Source: an uncultured Chlamydia sp. (GTDB taxonomy: Bacteria > Chlamydiota > Chlamydiia > Chlamydiales > Simkaniaceae). From it: a stretch of 64,000 nt of DNA. Positions 9,674-17,885 of the stretch are shown one piece after another. The position numbers were made by a program, and so were the translations under genes. Positions within the stretch are counted from its first letter, which is position 1, and each line of letters begins with the position of its first letter. The notes beneath the pieces are model-generated. The model searched no databases and was not told the DNA's origin. It worked only from the letters and a program-made list of their open reading frames with translations. Where the stretch lies: NCBI GenBank assembly GCA_946127115.1, contig CAMGYI010000001.1, positions 189,439 through 253,438 on the forward strand. Direction: 5' to 3'.

Positions 9674-9945
9674 TCTGCATAAAAGTTGCAAACTGATTTT
9701 TCGCGATTCATCGGTACCGAACGCGTTGCTCTCTTTTTGAAAAGACCCTTTCATAGGGGGCCCCTCACGGAACTGTACCACCGATCCCGATCTTTATTTT
9801 TGCTCTTCATGTTGTTCTTTTTGATAGCGCCTAGGTGTAACTCCCTTTGCCCTGGCTATTCTAGGCGCGGGTCTTATACAATACCCCTTGTCCATTTATT
9901 AAAGGGTTCTCCTACTCAGAGATGAATGTTTTTGCAACAGAAAAC
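9674..9945. mobile_element. Decayed insertion-sequence end inside oppA
   Basis: This stretch lies between the abrupt end of the OppA frame and the promoter of the cargo gene. Its right edge (9929-9945) reads TTTTTGCAACAGAA followed by AACC, which resembles the terminal inverted repeat of IS6-family elements (CTGTTGCAAA type); the same 14 bases occur inverted at 61227-61240. The interior has no intact ORF. A minus-strand run GVTPRRYQKEQHEEQ is protein-like but unassigned. Boundaries are approximate. Confidence 0.45.
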
Positions 9946-9956
9946 CATAAATTACA

Positions 9957-9985
9957 TTGGAATATTAATGAAATCTTTGTATAAT
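9957..9985 (+). promoter_or_regulatory. Promoter for the cargo gene at 10018
   Basis: TTGGAA at 9957-9962 and a perfect TATAAT at 9980-9985 are separated by 17 bp. An AGGAG Shine-Dalgarno follows just before the ATG at 10018. This is among the best housekeeping-type promoters in the window. Confidence 0.65.
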
Positions 9986-10017
9986 TTTCGTAAATTACTT
10001 AATTAAACAGGAGAAAA

Positions 10018-11185
10018 ATGAGTCAAGTTCAAAATAATACTTTACATAACTTCTTGCAACCCGCACTTTTTCTTGGAGCCGCTTTTCTAGCGGGTCGTAT
10101 TATTGAGCAATTTCCAGGAGCTTCAAAAGGTGGGTTACTCCTTTCTGCTACGCTCGGAAGTGGTCTTACTCTTTTCAGTCAAAAATTTTCTACTGAAAAC
10201 AAAACTCCTTGGCGCAAACTTCCTCCTGAAAACGAATCTTCTTGGCACAGTCTTGCCCGCGTTACTATCAGCCTTGCTCTCGGAACCATCCTTGCCTCTT
10301 ACGCTTCCAAAACCCTTCCTTAAGGGTCGCGCCGATATCACAATGCCAGCAGCTCTACGATTCGGACTTATTGAAGTTGTGCTTGCTACAGGGCTAGCCA
10401 TTATCTCTCCTTTGACGCCCTATGCACAATTATTAAATAAATATTACCAATATCGAAATCATCTTTATCACTGGAGATATCAAGAAGAATACCGCATTAC
10501 TGACTTAGCTAAGAAATTTTATGAAGCTAATCTTCCTCCGATCTCCCTTAAGAACACAAACATTAATCATGAGGCTTTTGATACCTATCGCAACTTCTCT
10601 GATATGACTGCATACCAACTTGGGTGGCATGTTGAGATGTTTATTCATTCCGTAGATTATTCGAATGAAAATCTTTTTGCTCTTAATTTTGCTCTCCATG
10701 CTAAAGGCTTTCCTATGAACTGGGATAAAGGAATTTCTAAAGAACAGGCTTACTATGCTCAAAACAATCACGAGTATGTCGATCTTCTCCATGATTACTT
10801 CACCGAAAACCCTATTGCGTTCGCCCGAATAACAAAGAAACATGAAGATCTTGTTTTTTTTAAGACTTTGTTTGATGGAAAAGATGAGTTCCCTGCCTTG
10901 TCGGAACACCTCCAAAACTCTATAGATATTCAGGAACTTTGCATAAAAGACTTATCATTTATTATAGGACGACATAGTAGCAATGAGCAAAGGTATGCCA
11001 TCAATACTGCCCTCAATATTGCCTTAGATAGTCACTTTCTTCCTCAGAACTGGGATGGAGGGATTTCTTTAGAAGAGGTTTATTATGCTCAAAAAAAACC
11101 CGAGTGTGTCACTCTTCTCCGTGATTACTTCACCAAAAACCCAAATCTAGTCATTGATAGGTTCGCGGGGGGCAGATTAGTCTAA
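10018..11185 (+). pseudogene. Unknown membrane-anchored protein, frameshifted, carried inside the oppA insertion
   Basis: The first 101 codons (10018-10323) encode a hydrophobic N-terminus (LFLGAAFLAGRII, then VTISLALGTILASYAS). The frame then shifts by one base near 10310-10325 into a frame open to 11185 that continues naturally with FGLIEVVLATGLAIISPL and a soluble helical domain. That domain contains an internal repeat: FPMNWDKGISKEQAYYAQNN near residue 220 of the second frame and FLPQNWDGGISLEEVYYAQK near 330, each followed by a DYFT(E/K)NP motif. No family is recognised. Promoter and ribosome site look intact, so the gene may have been active recently. A +1 recoding event at CTT-CCT-TAA cannot be excluded, though mutation is likelier. 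Confidence 0.6.
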
Positions 11186-11194
11186 CTCTACATA

Positions 11195-11404
11195 ATGCAG
11201 GGTAGTGTTTGGTATCTTCGTTATGCTCTCAGCTACAGAAATATTGAAGAGATCATGAATGAAAGAGGGTTAACCGTTGATCATACAACGATCAATCGAT
11301 AGGTTCAAAAATATGGAGCCGAAATCAGAAGAAAAATTAAGTCTTTTGTAAAAATCCCCAATCCCACATTCCGCAGTTTTGCAAGCAAGTCGGAATATTT
11401 TTAA
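11195..11404 (+). mobile_element. IS6-family transposase fragment (N-terminal part, decayed)
   Basis: The frame from ATG 11195 reads VWYLRYALSYRNIEEIMNERG then VDHTTINR-stop-VQKYGAEIRRKI. This matches the conserved N-terminal region of IS6/IS26-type DDE transposases, where the stop (TAG at 11300-11302) replaces the invariant Trp of the RWVQ motif. The catalytic DDE core is missing and the frame ends at 11404. Together with the IS6-like end near 9929 it brackets the cargo gene. Confidence 0.75.
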
Positions 11405-11457
11405 AAGTGAGATTTTTTTGAAAAAATAGAGTGCACTAACCACATTTTTCCAATACA

Positions 11458-11710
11458 TTGTCAAGTCTTTTTTTAACCTTTGATCCCATCACCACCTTAA
11501 TGGCCTTTAAATCTGCAACAGATCCCCTCAACTTTAGCAACTGGGAAAACCTTCATTACCAAAAACTTTTAAACCTTGCAGCACATGAAACAGACTCCTT
11601 GAAAAGAGAGATGCGCATCAAAGAGCTTGAAAAAATCCTCATCGATCATACCTGTGTTCTTCCTCTCTTCTAAGGATAACTACTTTAAGAAACACTATTG
11701 CAGGCACTGA
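11458..11710 (+). pseudogene. OppA-like protein, 3' part of the split gene
   Basis: The frame 11458-11673 reads FDPITTLMAFKSATDPLNFSNWENLHYQKLL, then a helix and DHTCVLPLF. This is the C-terminal lobe pattern of OppA-type binding proteins and continues the fragment at 8618-9673. A final one-base shift moves SKDNYFKKHY into another frame that ends at 11710, so the end is also damaged. Some 40 residues between the two parts seem to be lost. Confidence 0.75.
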
Positions 11711-11711
11711 G

Positions 11712-13625
11712 CTATGGGATTACACTTTCTTGAGCGAGGCTGCGACCAACATCATAGCTAGAAAGGGACCAACCATTCCACAGAGCGGCTTGCAGCTCTT
11801 GCAGCTGTCTTGTAGTAAGATTTGCTAGGATATTTGAGACAAATAGAGCAGGATGAAGTCGATATTTAATTGCAGGGATCCCTTTCCCTTGGATAGGGGG
11901 CGCTTGGATGCTTGATAAGGTTGCTTCAAGATCTTCTTGAGGAACCTCTGCTCCATGTACTTGGTGTTGATGAACACGATCGGTCGTACCATTTTGTCCA
12001 CCACCACGATCATAATCATCCTTACACCCTGAGTTGACATACTTAACTTCGTACTCATATCCATATTGAGTCAAATCTATAAACTTGAGAGACTCTCGTT
12101 GGAAGTGATAAAATAGCATAATAAAGGCTTGGGATTCACTGGTAAGGTGGGAAGGATCAGTTAGCCCTCCATAATAATCCACTTTGACTTGATCAATTTC
12201 ATCTCCTTCGCGAGAGAAAAAGACGCGTTGAACAAAGTGGAGAATTTCTCGAAGCTCTGCTTCATACTCGGACTTAATCGCAAAGCTTTCCCCACGATTT
12301 TCTACTAAGAAATGAGGTAAACGATTGCGAAGCGCACCACTTTTTTGTCTAAAAGAGTCAAGAATTGATTCTTTAAGCTCTTTAAAGGTTCGAGCACCTT
12401 CTTTGAAAAGCTTACTTTCAACTGATTGAACAAGGACAAGAAGATTGGGATGATCACTTTCTAAATCAACAATCGATTGAGTGCGATATCCCTCTTGCCC
12501 AAACTTTACTCCATAATCATCGAGACGTTGATGGACAGCGTAGATCACGCCATGCTCCTGGGATTGAGCCTGCCTTAAAAACTCTCGATAGGTCAAATCA
12601 ATTGGAGCTTTACTAACAGTAGACCTTATATGTGGAGTCGAATGACGCAAATAGAAAATCTCACGACTTTCACCATGCCCCCTTGTCCACGTTTCAACCT
12701 TACGAAGGTTCGGAGGATTGACTCCGAAATAATCACAATAGCTATTTGCCCCTTTCAGTTTCACCATAGCGGACCGAATAGACCAAAGTTTCATTCGAGA
12801 ATCTACACTTCGAAGCGCTTCATTTCTCATGGAAAAGGCTTGGTGAAAGGTTTTAGCAGTCATCTCAGGAAGTGCTTCATAATGGGCTCTAACAAGGCTT
12901 TCCTGGTAGGATTGAATCCTTGGAATCATCCGAACTTCAGCAAGCGTACGACTCCATAAAAGAACGTCTTGATTATACGTCTCTTCATTTCCTTGATAAT
13001 TTTCCATTAACTTCCGGTGCGCCTGAATAAAATCCCGATAGCGAGCTTCCTCCCCGCTGACTGTAACGTGATATTCTTGGGAATTGGGGTGGAGAAGATA
13101 ATGGAGAACATACATCAAAAGGTGTTCTTCGCGTGACCGACAATAATGGGGAGTCGCTTCTATTTGTTGCAATTTGGTCATGGGATCAACTCCTAGCTTC
13201 TCTTTTAAGAGAAGCGCATATTCATCAAGGAGAGAAGTAAAAAGCTTCTGCTTCATCCGGAAGCCATTCACCCCATGAACTTGTTTATCATAAAGTGCAG
13301 GTCTAACAACCATTGACTCATCTGAACGAGCAATATCTTCAAGCAGATCAGAACCTGAACCTTCCAATGGAGAACTAGTCCGACGAATTTCAAATTGGCT
13401 ATCAACAATAAAGAAGTCTTTTTGTTGTCTAGTAACTTTTCGCTCACCTAGGTAATTTAACAGTCCAATGACTCCTAAATAAATCAGTCCAGGGACAACT
13501 CCTAAAGCGAGGAGAATTCCCAGAGCTACTTTGTTTACTTTGTATGTCACTCTCTCTTTGATTGGGCCTTGATATAACCCGTAATGTGGTGAACTATAAT
13601 TTCCTGTTGCGGAATAATGTTCCAT
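11712..13625 (-). CDS. Large unrecognised protein with an N-terminal membrane hairpin
   Basis: I do not recognise this 637-residue protein. Residues about 30-60 are strongly hydrophobic, with a VVPGLIYLG turn that could form a two-helix hairpin; the rest is hydrophilic and helical. The layout of a hydrophobic hairpin plus a large soluble part is compatible with a chlamydial inclusion-membrane or secreted effector protein, but also with an ordinary inner-membrane protein. The 3' end touches the oppA relic. The region upstream of the ATG at 13625 is very AT-rich. The frame is intact and codon use resembles neighbouring genes, so it is probably expressed. Confidence 0.75.
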   Translation of the reverse strand: MEHYSATGNYSSPHYGLYQGPIKERVTYKVNKVALGILLALGVVPGLIYLGVIGLLNYLGERKVTRQQKDFFIVDSQFEIRRTSSPLEGSGSDLLEDIARSDESMVVRPALYDKQVHGVNGFRMKQKLFTSLLDEYALLLKEKLGVDPMTKLQQIEATPHYCRSREEHLLMYVLHYLLHPNSQEYHVTVSGEEARYRDFIQAHRKLMENYQGNEETYNQDVLLWSRTLAEVRMIPRIQSYQESLVRAHYEALPEMTAKTFHQAFSMRNEALRSVDSRMKLWSIRSAMVKLKGANSYCDYFGVNPPNLRKVETWTRGHGESREIFYLRHSTPHIRSTVSKAPIDLTYREFLRQAQSQEHGVIYAVHQRLDDYGVKFGQEGYRTQSIVDLESDHPNLLVLVQSVESKLFKEGARTFKELKESILDSFRQKSGALRNRLPHFLVENRGESFAIKSEYEAELREILHFVQRVFFSREGDEIDQVKVDYYGGLTDPSHLTSESQAFIMLFYHFQRESLKFIDLTQYGYEYEVKYVNSGCKDDYDRGGGQNGTTDRVHQHQVHGAEVPQEDLEATLSSIQAPPIQGKGIPAIKYRLHPALFVSNILANLTTRQLQELQAALWNGWSLSSYDVGRSLAQESVIP

Positions 13626-14003
13626 TTTTACACTACTTACTTATTAAAGTTTTATAATAAAATTTAGTTTATTATAGCATAAATTTTTTTAATAATCTAT
13701 ATTAAAGTGTATCTATATTAATTTAAAGTACTTATTATTAAAAACTTGAACTGTGAGATTACACTTCCGCCGTTTGAGGGTATGGGGATAATAATACATT
13801 GATAATCTAGATCTTAGGTTTTATAGAAAAAAGTGTTGCTTACTCAAAAAAAAACTTCTTAAGTCATTGAATATAAAACATAAAAATCGCGTTTCTTCCA
13901 ACGGAAGACGTAGCTTTTTATGGAACTTATTTCACCCCTGTAAACCTACCAGTGCCTAAATCAACCCTTGCAACCATTTATTGAATTCACTAACCTTTTG
14001 CGT
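13626..14003. other. AT-rich divergent intergenic region
   Basis: This 378-bp gap separates two divergent genes and should hold both promoters. AT-rich TATAAT-like stretches occur around 13650-13675 for the minus gene. A short CTTCC-AAC-GGAAG hairpin lies near 13898-13910 on the side of pfp. No ORF or RNA gene is recognised. Confidence 0.4.
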
Positions 14004-15584
14004 ATGACTCCACTGCAGAAACATCGACTATCATATCAGCCTACCCTTCCAAAAGTTTTGGGGGAATTATGTGCCATCACCTTTAAAGGACAGGGCAAGA
14101 CAGCCTGTATTGCGAATAAAAAAGAGATTGAAGTTCTATTCCCAAAAAGTTATGGACGTCCATTATTGACCCCTATGAAGAGAGAACAGCCTTATCTGAA
14201 ACCGCTCAAGGTTGGAGTGGTCCTTTCAGGAGGTCAGGCTTCTGGAGGGCATAATGTGATTACGGGTCTTTTCGATGCGCTTAAGATGTTTCATTCTGAA
14301 TCTCATTTAGTTGGTTTTCTGAATGGTCCTTCTGGAATTCTAGAGGGTGAGATCCTCGAGCTTTCTGAAGACTTATTGGAGCAATATCGAAATCAAGGAG
14401 GTTTTGATCTTATTGGATCGGGGCGATCCAAGATTGAAACTGAGGATCAACTGGAGAAATCACTTGCGATATTCGATAAACTTCAGCTCGATGGATTGGT
14501 TGTTGTTGGAGGGGATGACTCCAATACTAATGCAGCAGTACTTGCTGAGACCTGTCTGGCCAAAGGATGCAAAACCAAGGTGATAGGCGTTCCTAAGACG
14601 ATTGATGGAGATTTGAAGAACGACTTTGTTGATATTTCCTTTGGATTTCATACGGCAACGGCGACTTATTCTGAGATGATAGGAAACATTGCGCGAGATG
14701 CGGCATCAGCGAAAAAGTATACCCACTTTATCAAGTTAATGGGTCGTTCTGCTTCCCATATTGCTTTGGAATGTGCGCTGAATACCCACCCCAATCTTTG
14801 CCTGATAGGGGAAGAAGTGGCAGAAAAGAAAATGACCCTGAAAGCTGTAACGGCAGAGATTGCAGACGTGATTGAGAAGAGGGGAAATAATGGCAAGAAC
14901 TATGGATTGATCCTCATTCCTGAGGGACTTATTGAATTCATCCCTGAAATGAGGGATTTAATTAGCGAGCTTAATATCCTACTTGCAGAGGGAAAGGATG
15001 AAAAGGCTCTAAGTGCCGAAGCCAAAGCGACTTTTAAATTTTTACCAAAGGAGATTGCGCAGCAGCTCCTCCTTGATCGCGACCCTCATGGAAATGTTCA
15101 GGTCTCTCATATTCAAACCGATCTCCTTTTTAGCCGAGCGGTCAAAGAAGAATTAAAACATCGACCCTCTTATAAAGGTAAATTTAGCCCGATTCATCAT
15201 TTTTTTGGGTATGAGGGGAGAGCGGGCCTTCCCACAAACTTTGATGCTACCTATTGTTATTCCCTTGGACATGTTGCAGCATTACTCATAAGGGATGGAC
15301 ATACCGGCTACATGAGCTGTGTCCGACATCTTACTAGACCTTCTGCTGAGTGGGATATCTGTGGAATCCCGATCACAGCGCTTATGAATCTTGAGAAGAG
15401 GAAAGGGAAGGACAAGCCTGTGATTCGCAAAGCCCTAGTTGAGCTTTCGGGCCCTGCTTTTAAAAGCTTTAGTAGAAATAGGATCAAGTGGATGCTTGAA
15501 GATTATTATGCGTATCCCGGTCCAATTCAGTTTGATGGGGATCCTGTGATTACAGATCAAGTTCCCAAATCTTTACTTACCTGA
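14004..15584 (+). CDS. pfp: Pyrophosphate-dependent 6-phosphofructokinase
   Basis: The product phosphorylates fructose 6-phosphate with PPi, reversibly, in glycolysis. The N-terminal GVVLSGGQASGGHNVI is the phosphate-donor loop. GGDDSNTNA carries the second Asp typical of PPi-dependent enzymes, and PKTIDGDLKNDF has the PPi-selecting Lys; MGRSASHIALEC binds substrate. Length of about 526 aa matches the long PFP group found in chlamydiae and plants. The frame opens at a TTG at 13968; I prefer the ATG at 14004 because the family needs few residues before LPKVLGEL, but no clear ribosome site decides it. Confidence 0.92.
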   Translation: MTPLQKHRLSYQPTLPKVLGELCAITFKGQGKTACIANKKEIEVLFPKSYGRPLLTPMKREQPYLKPLKVGVVLSGGQASGGHNVITGLFDALKMFHSESHLVGFLNGPSGILEGEILELSEDLLEQYRNQGGFDLIGSGRSKIETEDQLEKSLAIFDKLQLDGLVVVGGDDSNTNAAVLAETCLAKGCKTKVIGVPKTIDGDLKNDFVDISFGFHTATATYSEMIGNIARDAASAKKYTHFIKLMGRSASHIALECALNTHPNLCLIGEEVAEKKMTLKAVTAEIADVIEKRGNNGKNYGLILIPEGLIEFIPEMRDLISELNILLAEGKDEKALSAEAKATFKFLPKEIAQQLLLDRDPHGNVQVSHIQTDLLFSRAVKEELKHRPSYKGKFSPIHHFFGYEGRAGLPTNFDATYCYSLGHVAALLIRDGHTGYMSCVRHLTRPSAEWDICGIPITALMNLEKRKGKDKPVIRKALVELSGPAFKSFSRNRIKWMLEDYYAYPGPIQFDGDPVITDQVPKSLLT

Positions 15585-15668
15585 TAATAAATTTCTTAAA
15601 ATTTATTTCTAAAAACCCTTTTTGAATATTTCTACCTTCGGTTAAAAGGAAGTCTCGGAGGGGGTAGT

Positions 15669-16655
15669 ATGAAGAAGGGGTATTATAAGAAGGGGCGACG
15701 TTTTGTCAATCCTCACATCGATTCAACAAAACGCTCACCAATAGATATAATTTTGTGGCAGCTGGGCTTTTACAACGATAAAAAAGAGCGAAAACCACGC
15801 CCTAAAGCATTTAAATATCCTAACTCTAAACGAAAACTCAGAGAAAGTGCTCCTAAAGTCACTTGGATTAACCACTGCACATTCCTAGTAACCGTTGGAG
15901 AACTGCATCTTTTAACCGACCCTATTTGGGGAAGTCGGTGTTCACCATTATCATTTCTGGGTCCAAAGCGGAGGCACTTAGTCCCATTGGCCCTGGAAAA
16001 TCTACCAGAGATTGATATTGTTTTGATCAGTCATGACCATTATGATCACCTATGCCGTGAAACTGTTCTAAAACTCCAAGAAAAAAATCCTGGAATTACA
16101 TGGGTCGTCCCTCTTGGAGTGAAGAAGAGACTTCTGAAACTCGGAATGTATCATATCATTGAGATGGAGTGGTGGGAAGAAACACATATTGGGATCAAGG
16201 GACAGGAAATCATAATTACTTCCGTGCCGTCGCAACACTATTCAGGAAGGGGACTCTTTGATAGGAACACCACCCTTTGGGCAGGATATGTCGTTGATTT
16301 TTTGCAGGAGAAAAATCAAGAAAAACGGCTGTATTTCGTGGGGGATACGGGGTATAATCGAAAAGACTTTAAGAATATTGGGGAAGAATTTGGGGAAATG
16401 GATCTCAGTCTGATTCCTATAGGAACCTATGATCCTGGAAAATTTATGGGGCCTGTCCATGTTTGTCCGAAAAAAGCTGTTAAGATCCATGATGAAGTGG
16501 GGTCTCTACTTAGTGTGATGCATTGGAAAACCTTTCGTCTTTCAAGTGAGGGGCTTGAACAGCCCCCTTATGACCTATTTTGTGCTTTAAAAAAAGTGGG
16601 GATTAATCCGAAAAGTTTCCGGGTACTTGAGCCTGGACAAACCATCAACTGGTAA
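15669..16655 (+). CDS. Metallo-beta-lactamase-fold hydrolase, NAPE-PLD-like
   Basis: The product is a zinc hydrolase of the lactamase_B_2 group related to N-acyl-phosphatidylethanolamine phospholipase D and UlaG-type proteins. The zinc motif SHDHYDHL lies near residue 121, preceded by TWINHCTFLV and LLTDPIWGSRCSPL, which are typical of NAPE-PLD-like proteins. Further ligands are SQHYSGR, FVGDTGY and a C-terminal MHWKTF. At 328 aa it is of normal length. A GGAGGGGGTAG ribosome site precedes the ATG. It heads a tight plus-strand cluster with a methyltransferase and a pterin dehydratase; substrate is not known. Confidence 0.88.
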   Translation: MKKGYYKKGRRFVNPHIDSTKRSPIDIILWQLGFYNDKKERKPRPKAFKYPNSKRKLRESAPKVTWINHCTFLVTVGELHLLTDPIWGSRCSPLSFLGPKRRHLVPLALENLPEIDIVLISHDHYDHLCRETVLKLQEKNPGITWVVPLGVKKRLLKLGMYHIIEMEWWEETHIGIKGQEIIITSVPSQHYSGRGLFDRNTTLWAGYVVDFLQEKNQEKRLYFVGDTGYNRKDFKNIGEEFGEMDLSLIPIGTYDPGKFMGPVHVCPKKAVKIHDEVGSLLSVMHWKTFRLSSEGLEQPPYDLFCALKKVGINPKSFRVLEPGQTINW

Positions 16656-16679
16656 GATAAATCTCTGTGGTGTTAATGT

Positions 16680-17357
16680 ATGGGGATGAGACGATTACTT
16701 GATGCAATAAAATATGCCTGGATAGATCGGAAACTTCAGAAAAAGGTGAAAGAGGAGTATTACCTTGACGCAGAGTTTGCTAAAATTGATAGAGCGCTCC
16801 TCACTGCCTATGTTTTCAAGAATCCCTATACAATTAGCAAGAATTATCTTAAGAAGCGGTATGATAGGGAAATTCATACCTATGGAGAAACCCCTCTTCA
16901 AACATATGAAAAAATTGCAAAAGAATGTGATTTAAAAGACACGGACACCTTTCTTGAGCTGGGGTCTGGAAGAGGAAGAGGAGCCATATTTCTCCATTAT
17001 TTTTTCCATTGCTCAGTGGTTGGAATTGAACGGATTCCTCAGTTTGTGAAGCTTTCGAGGCATTTAGCCCAAAAATACCATCTGAAAAAGGTCTCTTTTA
17101 TCTGCACCGATATGCTTCAAGCAAATATACCAGAAGCTTCTATCATTTATCTCTATGGAACTTGCCTAAAAGATCAAGAAGTCAGATCTCTTGTCGATCG
17201 TTTAAAAACTTTCTCAAAAGGGACAAAAATCATTAGCATCAGTTATCCTCTCACAGATTATGACGAAAATGCTTTTCGTATTGGAAAATCCTTTCCTGTC
17301 TCATTCCCGTGGGGAGAAACTGATGCTTACCTTCAAACCATTAAGGGAGACATATGA
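16680..17357 (+). CDS. SAM-dependent class I methyltransferase of unknown target
   Basis: Motif I appears as FLELGSGRGRGAIFL near residue 91, followed by VVGIERIPQFVKLSR (acidic ribose-binding Glu) and FICTDML, so SAM binding is well supported. The N-terminal 80 residues are helical and unassigned. No catalytic motif tells whether the target is protein, RNA or a small molecule; a DOT1-like nucleosome methylase layout was considered but not supported. The stop overlaps the start of the next gene (ATGA), indicating translational coupling. Confidence 0.82.
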   Translation: MGMRRLLDAIKYAWIDRKLQKKVKEEYYLDAEFAKIDRALLTAYVFKNPYTISKNYLKKRYDREIHTYGETPLQTYEKIAKECDLKDTDTFLELGSGRGRGAIFLHYFFHCSVVGIERIPQFVKLSRHLAQKYHLKKVSFICTDMLQANIPEASIIYLYGTCLKDQEVRSLVDRLKTFSKGTKIISISYPLTDYDENAFRIGKSFPVSFPWGETDAYLQTIKGDI

Positions 17358-17698
17358 AAGAACTTGCACTCAGAAAATGTACACCTTGCGTCGTTGGTGC
17401 AGTGCCGCTTAAGGGAGAATTACTCAAGCCTTTTGCTGAACAACTTTTTGAAGGATGGTCGATCGTTAGTGAGCATAAGCTTGAAAGGACCTACACATTC
17501 AAAAACTTCAAAGAGGCTCTTGCTTTTACTAATATTATTGGTCGTATTGCCGAGGAAGAGGGTCATCACCCCAATATTTTTTTGTCATGGGCCAAGGTGG
17601 CTCTTCAAATCTGGACCCATAAGATCGATGGTCTCAGCGAAAGCGATTTTATTCTTGCCGCCAAGATTGAAACCGAATTCATTTCTCACGAAGGCTAG
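17354..17698 (+). CDS. phhB: Pterin-4a-carbinolamine dehydratase-like protein
   Basis: The small PCD/DCoH fold is visible: YTFKNFKEALAFTNIIGRIAEEEGHHPNIFLSWAKV with the catalytic HHP motif, then WTHKIDGLSESDFILAAKI. The length (114 aa) is normal, with about 15 extra N-terminal residues. The enzyme recycles the carbinolamine formed by pterin-dependent aromatic amino-acid hydroxylases. No such hydroxylase is seen in the window, so the role could instead be in molybdopterin or folate chemistry. It shares an ATGA overlap with the methyltransferase and a good AAGGGAG ribosome site. Confidence 0.92.
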   Translation: MKELALRKCTPCVVGAVPLKGELLKPFAEQLFEGWSIVSEHKLERTYTFKNFKEALAFTNIIGRIAEEEGHHPNIFLSWAKVALQIWTHKIDGLSESDFILAAKIETEFISHEG

Positions 17699-17885
17699 TA
17701 CTCTGTTACTTTAATCGAGAACCGAGGGGAAGCGCAGTTTTTTCAAACAGAGAGACAGTTCATCATTCTCTATATGTTGATCCAAAAACTCTATAATTAG
17801 AAGGTCTTTTCAAGATATTATGTGGAATGGGGATTTTGAATTAGCTTCTTGACGATTGGCCTCTTCATGGAGTATTCTGTACACC

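Noticed and set aside
9686-9925. 79-codon ORF after the OppA break
   Set aside because: No start signal, and it lies entirely in IS debris.
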